Notes under the pieces: model-generated
Told to the model about the DNA's origin: nothing
Databases searched by the model: none
The model's input: the letters and a program-made list of their open reading frames with translations, nothing else
Part shown: piece by piece, positions 51,320 through 64,000 of the stretch
Layout of the letters: the number at the start of each line of letters is the position of its first letter
Position numbering within the stretch: the first letter of the stretch is position 1
Source of the DNA: Hydractinia symbiolongicarpus
Taxonomy: Eukaryota > Cnidaria > Hydrozoa > Anthoathecata > Hydractiniidae
Direction of reading: 5' to 3'
DNA length: 64,000 bases
Assembly (NCBI RefSeq): GCF_029227915.1
Contig: NC_079881.1
Location: forward strand, 11,445,501-11,509,500
Made by a program: the position numbers and the translations under genes

Positions 51320-54300
51320 ATGGACAATCCCTCTCCTGATTTCAACGACTTGGTGATTGACGTTGATAATTTTACATTACATCAACAACAACAGTCAGGA
51401 GACAATAACATGGGTATCGCAAGATTTGACCGAAGACAGCGCCCCTCGCCATCACTGGACAACTTATTTAGCAACAGAGACGGTAGGTGTAGCTAGCTAG
51501 TTTAAGGGAATTTATTAGCAAACGCAAATTGATAATTTAACCAAATACCCAATTTTAAAATAGGACAGTCAGGGAAATCTTCTTAATTAACCTGTATAGC
51601 TTAATTTAGAGATTTCCTAAATAAGCTGTATCATACAGCTTAATTAGGTGACATACATCTAAATTAAAAGGTTGAAAATTTTCCCCCTGATTTCTCGAAA
51701 AATGTAAATTTTAGCAGAATCACCGCTGCAGCTCTTTCTTCGTCAGTTTGACCAATGTATTATAAAAGAAGAACGGTATTTCCAGCACCCTAGGTTCAAA
51801 ATATATGGGCTATAAACAATGGTTCATTGTTTGCAATTGTCTATTTAAGCTGTACTGCATCCTAGTTAGGATGTCACGTCACATGATACATCCTATTTAA
51901 GCGGATATTTTTAAAACGTCAAATTCCTTCCTTATATACCTTCCTTAATTTTTTATTGTTCTAAACTAACACAAGTGGGACTTTGAAACCCGCTGTTCTT
52001 GGTTGCAAAGCATGCAAAAAGTTCTAAAAAGAAAAGGCTATTCCGCATTTTTTTGTTTGCATATGGGCACTAAGAATTCAAAATATGATGCTGACAAATC
52101 AGCATAAGAAAAAAACTTTCTAAGAGAGCTGTAACTCTCTTAAAAGACCCTCTACATTTTAGTATTTTTTATAGGCTTTGCTACCAAAAACAGAGGGTAC
52201 AAAATTAAAGATTGTATATATTCTAATTTGCGTATTGAACAACAGGCAGTAGCTGTTAACTTAGCGTGCAGATAAGTTGTGGCATAATGTAATGTTTTAA
52301 TTTTGTATTAAGAACAATGGACATGCACACACATGCACAAGCATAATATATAAACAGACTGCAATACTTAACACTAAAATTAATAAAATCTATTTTGAAA
52401 TAAAGAAATAATACACCTTTACAATAATTAGGTGAAACTAACACTCCATCGCAGCTTATATTGCAATTTTATAAGAGTTTATTGGAGAAAACAGGTTTTC
52501 TTGTCGCTTTTTGTTTTTAATGAAAAGTGCACATTAGTTGTATCTTATTATTATTAACGTTTCCTGAAAATTTTGAAAGAAATTGATATAAAGGAAGTTA
52601 AAAAAACGGGAGAAACACTCTTTCGTCTCTAACAAACTCTTATAAAACATGCCTTTTACCTCCTTTCTTTCAATATTGTAAATGATGGAGAGACGTGGGA
52701 ACGCATGTGCAATTGAATTATCGTAAAGGTGTATGGATTAAAATATGTTAACTATGTGTTTAAAAATGGAAAGGGAGAACCACTTAATTGATCCAGTCAT
52801 TTTTAAATGCTTGACGACAAACACAGCATGCTTATGACATGCTTTCCAGTTGCAATGGAATTTTATTTCTTTGCATGCTTTTGCGAATGTATGTGCATGG
52901 TTTTGTTATCAAGAAAAAATCAAAATAATCTTTGCTAAGGTACGAACCTATTTTTGTTTTTGCACACAAGATAATTTTTCCAATTCTCGTTCCTGGTTGT
53001 TAAATACAAGACAAAATATAATTTTACTTAGTGCTGCTGTTAATTAAAAAAAAAAACACTGCAACCTATAGACCTTTTGAATGTTTACATTTTCCGCAGT
53101 AAGCCCTTTCACTTTAACAATTGCATGGCAGGCAAAAAGATGCAGCTGCTAGGTGAAATGTGGTCCTTTTTAGTCTGTTTCTTCGCATAAAGGTATCATA
53201 ACGACTTTATATGAATTTATGTCAATCAGAGATTATCCATCTACACTTAAAATAGTTTAAAGTCTCAAAAATGTTTCCGTAGAAAGAAATGGGCTGAAAA
53301 AGACATTTCTTCATCATGCTTCTGTATCTTTCTGCCTGACACACAGGTTTTAGAACCAGAAGGACTCAGTGTGAAAATTTAAACACTATGTATATGAAAG
53401 TTGAGTATTAAAGGTCATGTATTTCATGGCATAAAATAAAAAGACCAATGGAACTATAATTAATTCAGTTTGTTTGTATGTGCTACATATTAAGAAATAA
53501 ACAGTACTGATGATAAACTTAAATGTTCAAAAAGCTTATGATCAATAATTGTTTAAATATATGTTCTTTTAAAATAATTTACTATATATATACACATTGT
53601 TATTGTTGTTTTTAGTTTTGGCAAGAAGATTAAAAAACAGACCGGACAAGAATGATTTGGTTGATCGAAATATTATTCCAGGTTTGATTCATTGATATAT
53701 AAAATATGATGTTATGTTGTATACCTAATAAATCGATTTTTTATGTTGTTACATTTGATAAATTTTCTACTGTCAATAAGGCACCTTACTTAATGCTCTA
53801 GAACATATTTTACATGAAAGGAAATTTTAACAATAGAAAATATTTGGAAGTGAGATAAAAAGTTTTTACATGTAGAATGTTAAGAGTGCCAAATTGACTG
53901 CCAGCCAAGACATTTTTTTCCAACATATTTTTTCTCCAAATCTTCAAATCACTGTTTTTGTTTTCTCAATAAAGTTATCCACTAAGTAAAATTTTCCTAT
54001 CTTTACCTTTATGATAAACTGTGTGTTAATATTAAAAGCACAACATTTAAATTAGATATATTATTTATATTATTAAGATAAGATGTTATCTCCCCTTAAA
54101 ATTAAAGCTTTGAGTAAAATTATATAAATATATAAGTTATTTATTCTTTATTTATTTGTTTACTTCTTCATTATTTTAAAGTCATAGTTTTTGTTTCAAT
54201 TTCATTTTGCTGTTTTAATTTCTTCGAATGTTTCCGTTTTGTTTTTACTTGGTTTTCTATTTGTTTTTGATTCTCCTTGAGTGTTGCAAAAGTGACATCA

Positions 54301-57300
54301 TGTCCATATTAAAGTCTGATATTCTTTATCATGGTCAGTTGGGTAGATTGTGAGTCAATTATTTATGTTGTGGTGATTTTAAGAATATCTAAAGGGATCT
54401 TCCTCTAATCTAATTTGCAACTTAAATGGTTTTTTAATTTATGATGTTCTTAATGACTATAATGAAATCTACTGTTTGATGTTGGTTCAATTTTAATTGG
54501 GCAAGATTAAATTTAATGTATTTGAAATGATAAGTTTTTCAAAAGGGAATTTGTTAAACAAAGTCTGTTGTAGCCTCTACATCCTGTCAAAATTGAGTTT
54601 TTTAAAAAAACTATTAGGCAGGATTAGTACATCATTTTGTACAGCGAAAAGAGTATTTATCAATTTCTTTATTTATTGTGGTGCAATAAAAACTTAGTCA
54701 CATGCAAACAAAGAGTTTAGGTTTACCATTAATTTTACATGAAGGTAGCATTGTGTTGGCCAGGGTTTTTTATTCTGATAAACCTGCATAGAAAATACAA
54801 ATCTTGACTTTATTTTCACCTTTTTCACTCTGAAAACATCCTAATTTTTTTTAAAAAGATCATACTCTAATTTTAATCATTCTAATTTTACAATTTTATT
54901 TAATAAATGTTTATGTTTAGTACAATCCTTGAAAGATGTTGAGTAATAGTATTACTTAAATTCCTTTTTTTCAGAAAAATATTCTGTCCGGACTATTAAA
55001 CATAACATAGCACATGGGAGAATAAAAATATAGGGTTTTTTAAAATAAATATGGCAAAAAATGTGATAAAAAAACAAACTTCTGTAGAAACAATTCCCTA
55101 AATGTTCTGAGACCAGATAATAACTATCTTAGTATGATTTACAGCATCAAAAAGTATATATATGATAAAATTTGGATAGTGCAGTATGAGCTTTGTATTT
55201 GCTACAAGGGTAGCCATAAAACCAGTTGGAAATTTAAAACACTTGAGATGGTTGTTGTATTATAATAATAGGTGTATTCTGACAATAGGTTATACAACAA
55301 CCTCTAGAGTCAGCTCTAAATAATTACAATAATGTCAATATGGTGAATATTAAAAAAGTATATAAATTAAATAAAACTTATAGTATAATACTAATCAATG
55401 ACATCCCATTTATATTTTTGGTTGTTCCAATTAATTTTTAAGTATTTAAAAGCTACACTTATCAGGAGCAGACCCTGGCAATTATTTTAGGTGCATGTAT
55501 GAGTGTTTGTTTAAAATAATTTATGTCCTTTATAGATGAAATTCCTAAAAATATTCTAAGCAAACCTATTTTAGACTCCCAGATAAGATGTCCCTAAAAT
55601 GGAAAATCAATGTCCATATTTTTTTTTGGGATCACCCTCTGCTGGGTTTTTTTCTGAAAAATAACACTTGATCAACAGATTATTGAATATTTCTTTGCAA
55701 CAAAAAAATATTTTTTTTTAAAAAGATTATATAGATTGTGATAAAAATTTTTATAGTTGTTTGAAATACTCCACTGCAGTAAAATGTCCGTATTTTTTGG
55801 ATCACCCTCTGCTGGGTTTTTTCTGAAAAAAAACACTTGATCCACAGATTAATCAACATTACTTTACGTCAAAAAATTATATAGATTGTGATAAAAGTTT
55901 TTATAGTTGTTTTGAAATACTCCACTGCAGTAAGCAATGCATTTTTTCTCAAAAAATAATCATAAGATTGACACTGCACTTTACATATGCGAGTATTCTA
56001 AACTATTCTGCTAAGGGTTGGTTTTAAGAATTTCTTTTAATCGTGCTCTAATTACAATACTTTTTCAATTTCTTTTTTTAAGTGTTTTGCAGAAAAAGTT
56101 TAAACCAGTGGTAATTTTTTCTGTGTTTGCTTTCAAAACATTTTGCAGTCCTAGTTATGCCTAGAGTGGATTGAAGTTTGTTATAAGTATTTAATTCAAG
56201 CACACATGAACTTTAAATAGGATTTGTTTACTCTGCAGATAAATATTAGAAAAGCAAAGCTTACATATAAACGTCAAAAAGTTTATTTTGTTTGTTTTAT
56301 TGTCATTGTGTTTGTATACTTCTAAAATGATATTTTGTTTATGACCAGAGATTTTATAAATTGAGATTGTGTTGATTAGTCTCTTTTTTGACTCTAAAGT
56401 TTAGGTGCTATCGTATGTACTATACTTGACTAAAAAGACTATGGTGTGTTTTAAGATAATTATTTGTGTAAAGTTGGAATTAAAGCTGTTTTTTATTGTT
56501 TTTTTAAGTTATATTAAATTGTAGATATCATTGTTTATGTTTATTTTTTAAGTACTTGCAGTGGTAAAACCACCAGGGTACGATATAGCACTGATGCCAA
56601 AAAACATGACGAAACCTATTAAAAGTTCGCCTTGTGGAATCTATGCTTGATAATTTCTTTTTAAGTTTTTCTTTAACCATAAATTTACCACCTTAATGCC
56701 CTTTTTTGTATGGATGTTACTAAGAAAAAGCAATACTAAACAACTATGGTGTATCAGTACCTTGTTTATGATTGTGGCCTTTTTTTTCTTCGCAATTTTA
56801 CACAAGCTTGTCAGCTGTTGTTGAACAAACAGATTCTATTGTCAAACAGTATATTTTCTTATCTCTGTCAGTCTTTGCATATCGCGGTACTTTCTATATT
56901 TGCCACTTAAGTGCCTATCTTGTATGTGCACACACAACCTTTACTGCTTGTGTACGCACAGAAAACATAGGGATTGGTTGTTGTTGTTGTTACAGTTACA
57001 GGTTGTTTATTTTTGTGTTGGATTGCTGTGTAATGAAAAAATATTTTTTTAAGTTTCATGCTTTCTTTAACGACAAGGTTACCATAGCTGCCTTGAAAAC
57101 GCTGAATAATATAAGAGATAAAAACAGGACTTCTGTAGATTTGGGTAATTCCTGATTAATAATTTTTAGTTAGTTGTGTATACTTTGTATTCCTTGTATA
57201 ATTTATTTTCTTCATTCTTTTTTCAAAATTTGATTTGATAACGATTTTGAATGTAATAATTTGAAAAAAAAACCTTAAAATTTTTGCTTGATTTTTACGA

Positions 57301-60300
57301 AAACCTAGTAATGAAATTGAATTTTAAAATAGAAATTAAATGAGGATCCTGTATCTTATCAACAAGTTATAAACAGATCAACCTAATGGAACAAAAAAAT
57401 TACTTTGAATTCTGAATATAATCTTTTTAAGAACTTTGTTTTTGGTTTAAATATTTAAAGGAGTTAGGAGTGTTTAACGGCTACTTAGCCATCTGTTTAG
57501 GCTAAACATAATAACCTGTGTCTAACTTCTAAGCCATTGTAATGTTTACATTTTCCTGCTTTTCTTCCTCAAAATCCGTCAAAATACTTTATTAGCTTTG
57601 TTGACACCTTAAATATAATCCTAGGCTAGGCTTGTATTTGTTTTCATAATCTTCCCCAGCGTTGAACTTGTCAAAATTAAAAACTTACAATTTAACTCTG
57701 TTATCTTCTACATTCTTATTTTGTTGAGTTGTTTGATCTTTAACTTCGAAACAGTTAAATTACACTTTTTTTGTTTTGTTTATGTTCTTCTGTTGTTTGT
57801 GCACCTCTTCCTGTTTTCGTTTGTTTTCAAAGTTGTTTGCTTATCTTTCCCATATGTTTTATTATTCATTTGTGTTACAACACACAAATTTCCCTGTTAT
57901 AACATTGTCTATGTCTTCTAACAAATTAGACTTTAAAATAAATTTCAATTGGATTTAACAATTTATCTTTTGCCCAAAAGTTAGCAGAAAATGCTCGAAG
58001 TGCTACTTCCCCAAAAAGGTAAGATTTAATGTGTTTTTTGTTTGATTGTTTGTTTGTTTGTTTGTTTGTTTCTTGAGAGTGTCAAGCATGGGACTTTTTA
58101 ATTGTTTATGGTTATCATTACAAACATAGGATCTTTTAATGTAATATATTGTAAAGATTTTATTATCTTTCTTTTCTGCAGCTGTATAAAACCGTTTTTC
58201 TAATACATGCCTGATCCTACAAATTAATAAGCTTATCCTCTGTAAAAGCAGAGATCAAAATAAAAATGTTTCTTCTCTATTGTGATTTATAGTTTTTACA
58301 AGGATGGCCTTTCTAATGCTAACATAATATGAATAGGTTTTTATCAGACAGTCCATATAAAATGTCAAACCTACAGTTATTTTCAAAGAGCTTGTATATA
58401 TCACTTTTATACTGGACTAAGTAATATGATCACAATTTTTTTGTTACCATGCAGTAGCAATACGATATTACTTAGCGGCTAAATCAAGTGATATTTCAAA
58501 GGGAAAGAGACTGAGTAATGTAAAAAATGCTAATTATGAAGCAATTGTTCTTGTACTCACTGTGCTAACTCTTACTTAAGTACTTGTCTGAACAGTACTG
58601 AAAAAAGTATGATTTTTGTGTGCATATTTATTGCCCACATTTTTTATGTATTTCCAACTGTAAATGTATTTTTTTTCTCAAAATGTATTTTAACTGTTGA
58701 TCTGTTTGATGATAATTGCACTTTAAGAATAATTTCAGTCAGTAAGAATAAAACCACCACTGTACTGTAGTGCTAAAACTTATTTTGTGGTTTTTGACGA
58801 CAATAAAATTCTGAATATGTTATTGATAGTATTATTATATTTTTTATAATAACCACTACCAAGGTTTTAGCTAGCCTTTATTTTGTCTGTTGGAGAGACA
58901 AATCCCAATTAAAACACTACTTCACTTTTCCAATCAAGTATCAATTTTTGTAATAATTAACTATTTTTTTTCATATTATCCAGGTAATACATTGTTCTTG
59001 AAGCCTATCTGACAAGTCAACCAAAACATTATCTGTTACATAACATGTTTATTCTGTATTCATCAGTACTGTATTCTTAGTACTAGCCATGCTAGAGTTT
59101 TGTTTCATAACTGCACTATGCTTTGTTTCTAGTTCTTAAGATAATTTGAAATAGTTATGCGTGTTTGTTTTTACTTTTATTTGGCATTAGCCAATCAGGC
59201 ATGTTTGTGCACAAGGATTAAAAACTAGTAGTAGGCGGGTTAAAGAACTAAAAATGTGGCAGACTAGATAGAAAACACAGAAATCTTTGATGATGTATCA
59301 AGGCAACTGAGACCATAAAATTTTAAAGGACTCTGACTCTCATGGAAATTGGTAATTAAGGCCTAACAGCCAAAACTGTCAGTTTGCAGCTAACACTCTC
59401 AAAACACATGCTAGTTTTAATCTTATATAAAGAAATCTGCTATTTCATTTTTTTTTAATCTTTGTTGATGATAGAAATTTTCTTGATCCTCTCAACCTAT
59501 ATATTTTTTTCATTGTGCAGGAAATGCTTTTGCAAATGTCCGGGTTTTTTTTACCATAAGGTTGCTATAAATTGGGAATTTTGAATTGTTTTCTTTGCAA
59601 AGCTTAAATCTAAGGAAAATATGTGTAATCTCTGATTAAAAATCTTTGGTTTGTTGTATATACTTTTTATTCTTTGTTGTATTTACTACATAGTGGAATT
59701 ATTAAATTAAACTAAAACAGAATTTATTATCTTTTTGTGTTGCTGCCTTCTCCTCAAATAAAAAGAAGAAGTTTTGTGTATTTTTTAGTGAATGGTATAT
59801 CCTGAAATTTTTTTATTGCACAAGCTTGAAAAGTATACATCTTCTGTTCAAAACAAATTTTTGAAGACTACCTTGTAAAACTATAATAATTTGTTGTAAT
59901 ATAGTTTTATTTTTATTATGGTTTCACCTTGGTGGACAGTTACATGTTGCTTTAAGGAAACAGTGTGTTTATTAAGAAAGCATATTCTTTAATTGACGTC
60001 ATGTTCATGTTGTTGTCAAACATTGTATTACTAATGTTTCTTTCTCGATATCTTATTGTGAAATTCTCTGCCCACGTATAGTTATACACAGCCTTCCAAA
60101 ATAGGGAGTTGTTTAGTTACTACTTTGGCTATGTTTGTTTTAAAACATTCTTTTTTATGCTGCACTTGTCTACTGAAAAAAATTCCCCAGACAATCTCTA
60201 TACCAATTTTAAAAATACTTCAGATACTTCTAGCCTAATGTCTATATTTGTCACACTATAAGGCATAAGAAAGCAAAAACTTTAGGTTTAAATTCCTTTA

Positions 60301-63300
60301 GCCATATAGTTAAAATACTTTTCCTGTAAAATACTTTTCCTGATTCTTGAAACAGAAACATTGAAATGCACACTAAGCGACTCTTAAACTTGTTGATGTC
60401 ATGTCTGCTGAATATTGCTTTATTGAATAAAAATATGTTTCTGTGGCATTCAGTTCATACTTTAACTGATCTGAAATTAATTTTGTAAGAAGACTAAATA
60501 TATCAATACTAATTCTTAATACTGAATAGCCACAACTTGTATTCTATTTCTAGAAATTTTTCCATACAAGTAGGTTTTTTGTCTGCATAAAACACTTCAC
60601 TTGACAAAATGTGCCTTATAGTAGAACGTCTAGAATTGTCACAAATTCTAAAAGCAACCTTCTGTGGCCACCTTGTGATGTGTTTAGCAAGTTTAATGCA
60701 TGAATTGATCTACCACTCTGGTCTCAGTTTATTGCTTGTATTTTGAAATTATCCTCTATCATATGATCTATATGTAAATACCTAATTATACATACTTGAT
60801 ATAAAGGAAATTATTTTTTAGCTCATGTCTCCAATCCTAATATTTACGATAAAATCGCACAACTTGAGCGTAAAAAGGTAAAATTATATTCTTTAGAAAA
60901 TTTTGTATATATATTTAGATTTTGTATATTTTTTAGACGTTCTGTATACAATCTTTTCTTGTGTATAAATATTTCACCATGTTTGTTTATAGACTGGTGA
61001 CTTTCTGCAAAGAAAAATTAGAGCACGGCCAAACCGTCAGCAACTTATTCAAAGACATATTTTATCAGGTAAATGCTACTGTTTACCTTTCTCTTTTCTG
61101 CATAATATTAATAACATTAATTAATAACAGACACAGACATTTTTTATTAAAATATTTGTTTTTAAAATGAGAAGGCTAAACTGACATCATTGCAATCTTT
61201 TAATCACTTTTCAATGTTTTTTAATAAGAAACTAAGGTTTGGTGTCACCCAACACATCTTTATGTCATTTGTAGTCATGACCTTTTTTGATTTACTTATT
61301 ACTTAATCTGCTAGTCATAAACAAATTGAAAACATGACAGGATGAATAGATTTGTTTGCCATACCAGAAGAAACTTTGTTAATTTATAGTTTCTTTAGAG
61401 TGAATCATAACATAAAGGTTAATTACCCTATGTTACTTTCACTTACTTTGCTTCACGTCATAAGGTTACATAGAAAGTATGCAAAGTCAAAAAAACATTA
61501 CCACAATACTTCCTTTAAACTATGACTCTCAAAAAAATTAATTTAGTTGTTTTTCTTATTTACCCCCTTAATGTTTTGACATATAAGTAAGTTTTAAGAA
61601 CATGCAGTTTCATAGTTAAGTTTTTAAGGAACATTAGCCAGAGGTAATTATGTCTCCACTGACCATCGATACTTAAAATGAATTACCCACTTTATGAATT
61701 AACAATGACGTTTTCTGTCATTGTTACTATGGATGTTTTGCAGCAATCAAACTATCTTTATCCCGAAGTTTCTAAGGAAAATAATTTCCTGTTAATTTAT
61801 CAGTCATTTACCTTTCATTAACACAGATCATAACAAATTATAACAGATGTAATCTAAGCAATTTTTACAACAATCGTTCTCCCTTAAGTTCCTGCTATTT
61901 TTAATTATCTTTTTCAGTGGACTTCATTGACTTTTTAAACTAACATAAGTGCAATGGCTGTAGGTAGTGTAATAAACTACAACACAAGATACCACCAATG
62001 TAAGATTGTATTAGAATATACCTAGAAGTGTGATTACAAAACAATTTAGTTATGTGTCCTTCTTTTCTCTTTATTGTTAAAGATTTGTGTGAGAACACTT
62101 CTATATTTTGACTTTCTCTGAAAACTCTTTTGTTTAGATCATCGTGTAGATCCATCTTTATTTGACAGTCTTGGTCGATTGGAGCGTCAGAAGATTGCTG
62201 ATCAGTTAAGTGAAAGACTGTTATCGAGGCCAGGTCCTATAGAGTTAATACAAGATCATATATTACCTGTTGAATCACCAATACAAAATGCAATCGAGCA
62301 GGGACAAGTGGCGTTTGAAAGCACTGTTTCCCCAACATCATCAAACGCTGATTCGCCATTAGTTAACGGAATAGGTACTGGTGTTACTACGTTTCACTGT
62401 GGGTCTCCATCCCCACCACCATCCACTGAGTCATTTGCTGAGTCATTTAAAAATCATTTGAACTATATTTCTAAGGATAATGGTAGTACTACAAGAAGTT
62501 TTATTAAGAAAACACCTAGTGAGCCAAATATTGGTAATTTAACTATATCAATTTCTCAAAAAGAAAATGAGAAATTGGTTCGTGCAGTAAATAAAAAATC
62601 ACGCCCAACCAAGCCGAGAGTTAAGAAATTAAAATTTCATGAATGTCGTCCACCTGATATGCCATCTGATTCACCATCAGTTGATGAAGTAGATGAACGT
62701 TACCAAAGATTGCTAGAGCAACAAACTTTGTATTTGCGTTTGCAAGTTATGCAACAAAATGCTATGATGAATGCACTGCAAGGAAATACCAACTCGATGG
62801 AAGAAGTTACAGAAGAAATTGAAAACGTCATAAACCAAGATGCAACTAAGTCTGCTGGAGAAGTGCAAAAATCTCTTGAAGGAAAAAAACTTGACGACCT
62901 TCGTGTAAGAGATTTAAGAGCACAATTAAAACAGCGTGGTTTGTTAGTTTCAGGTTCAAAAGCAAGATTAATTGAACGTTTGATTGCTTATGAAGAAGGA
63001 AATAGTAATCCAGCTGATTTTAGTTATGGTGGTGTAAATTCTGTGGCTGAAACCATGCAAAACATAACATCTCCAAAAACGTCTTCCAGCATCTCACACT
63101 CCACACCAGCAACAACTGTCATGCAGGTCACAACATATACTACTGACGCTACAGGTAAAACATACCAGGTTATACAAGCTGTCCCACAATCGCTGCACAA
63201 TGTGATGCAGTATCAAGTTCTACCTGCAAACTATGTTTCAAATGCTGAAAGGTCTTTGTCTCCACTGCAAATGAAACATGTGAATATTCAACCAGTTGTT

Positions 63301-63897
63301 GCAGTAACTCAACCACATGTCATGACACTACAGGAATCTGTGTCAGGCCTAAAAACAATGGAAAGTCAAGCATCACCATCACAAATACAATTTCATCTGG
63401 CACCTCCACCACAACAACCATCACCAACTATTGTGTTACATCAAGGCCCTCCTGTTCAGAGAGCTGCCTTGCTTCAACACGAGAAGCATAAAGTACAAGT
63501 ACAACACATGCCTGGCTTAAACCAAAATTTCTTCATGGCCAACCAAAGTCAAACAGCATTCACGCAGCTGTCGCAATCATTACCAGCTACCCATTTTAAT
63601 GATAACTACTTTGTACAAAATCATTTAACAAATAAAAAAACTGAACATCAAAAAATCACTACTAAAGCCAGTTTGGATACGCAACTAAGAATACGCACAG
63701 TATCCGAACCAGCACAAAATTATAAACGGTCACAGAGCCATGGTGACTACAAGGGACTTATAAAGGGTTTAGACAAAAATGCAAACTATCCCCAACCATT
63801 GGTTTCTACATCTTCCTTAGAATCAATAAGTATCAGTGGAACGCAACCATCAACTGGAATGATTTCATTCGAGCAAAACCAGGGTTCAGGAATTAAG
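51320..63897 (+). CDS. MRTF: Myocardin-related transcription factor (MRTF/MKL), 5' part, continues past the window
   Basis: Actin-regulated coactivator of SRF. G-actin binds its RPEL motifs and holds it in the cytoplasm until actin polymerises. Exons: 51320-51482, 53616-53681, 60822-60877, 60993-61068, 62138-63897, then a donor GT; 2121 nt, 707 codons so far. RPEL 1 (about residues 56-76) has RLKNRPDKNDLVDRNIIP, RPEL 2 (about 97-119) has KIRARPNRQQLIQRHIL, and RPEL 3 (about 138-160) has LLSRPGPIELIQDHILP. The basic box RPTKPRVKKLKFHE (about 275-290) corresponds to the SRF-binding/nuclear-import region of family members. A Gln/Leu-rich block follows (LLEQQTLYLRLQVMQQ), then a SAP DNA-binding domain (about 369-405, KKLDDLRVRDLRAQLKQRGL). 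The rest is Ser/Gln/Pro-rich, as in activation regions. The leucine-zipper part is not yet reached. Exon 2 to 3 skips 7.1 kb of intron. Confidence 0.94.
55610..55933 (+). repeat. Intronic tandem duplication in MRTF
   Basis: Two adjacent copies, 55610-55782 and 55784-55933. Both contain GGATCACCCTCTGCTGGGTT, then ACACTTGAT, then ATTATATAGATTGTGATAAA, and both end TACTCCACTGCAGTAA. The second is about 23 bases shorter because a poly(A)/poly(T) stretch is absent. High similarity implies a fairly recent duplication. Confidence 0.85.
57985..58018 (+). other. Possible 34-nt alternative (frame-breaking) exon in MRTF intron 2
   Basis: A segment with an acceptor (GTTAG) and a strong donor (AAAAAG|GTAAGA). 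It reads AENARSATSPKR in frame after exon 2. Its length of 34 is not a multiple of three, so splicing on to exon 3 gives a stop within a few codons. Without it, exons 2 and 3 join in frame. It could be a poison exon or a chance pair of splice signals. Confidence 0.2.
58043..58072 (+). repeat. (GTTT)n simple repeat
   Basis: About seven GTTT/TTTG units in MRTF intron 2, immediately after the candidate exon at 57985-58018. An ordinary microsatellite. Confidence 0.8.
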
Positions 63898-64000
63898 GTA
63901 TTTTTTTAATGATTTCATTTTGAGTTTTGCTTTTTATTCATAGTAGCTACTAAGCTATTATAGTGATAAATTATTCGAACCTAAGCATTTCTAAATTTTA

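Noticed and set aside
56772-57155. 127-codon plus-strand open frame in the MRTF intron.
   Set aside because: Cys/Phe/Val-rich low-complexity translation in an intron, with no family resemblance and no in-frame splice to MRTF.

Overview
This window is nuclear DNA from an AT-rich, intron-rich animal genome. The genes are metazoan, introns are short and AT-rich with GT..AG boundaries, and the intergenic and intronic DNA is full of foldback elements, SINEs and decayed LINEs. Several acceptor-like sites lie just upstream of start codons. I infer a cnidarian, possibly a hydrozoan, but the sequence alone does not prove this.

Layout from left to right: (1) the first coding codons of a minus-strand gene leaving the left edge (1-52); (2) a complete 11-exon minus-strand MAP2K3/6-type kinase (2804-9391, 339 aa); (3) a 9 kb non-coding stretch with a MITE, foldbacks, a SINE fragment and a perfect ciliary X-box; (4) a complete 20-exon plus-strand IFT56/TTC26 gene (18745-28239, 555 aa); (5) a one-exon plus-strand gene for EMRE/SMDT1, the small regulator of the mitochondrial calcium uniporter (31605-32090, 161 aa); (6) a complete 19-exon minus-strand AP4E1 gene (34148-50623, 1201 aa); (7) the first 707 codons of a plus-strand myocardin-related transcription factor (51320-63897), which continues off the right edge. 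All exon chains were assembled by eye from splice signals and family similarity. Each complete chain sums to a multiple of three and ends on a stop codon.

The genes are unrelated housekeeping and signalling genes (p38 MAPK signalling, intraflagellar transport, mitochondrial Ca2+ uptake, AP-4 vesicle coats, actin-SRF transcription). They do not form a functional cluster. AP4E1 and MRTF are divergent, with about 0.7 kb between start codons. EMRE and AP4E1 are convergent.

I did not find a new multi-gene system. The observations most worth following up are the X-box upstream of IFT56, a 462-bp foldback transposon with a 10-bp target-site duplication in AP4E1 intron 1, two antisense LINE relics inside AP4E1 (one with a tail resembling a PD-(D/E)XK nuclease), a MITE family with 19-bp terminal repeats, a two-copy SINE family, very long perfect hairpins, and acceptor sites placed as expected for spliced-leader trans-splicing.
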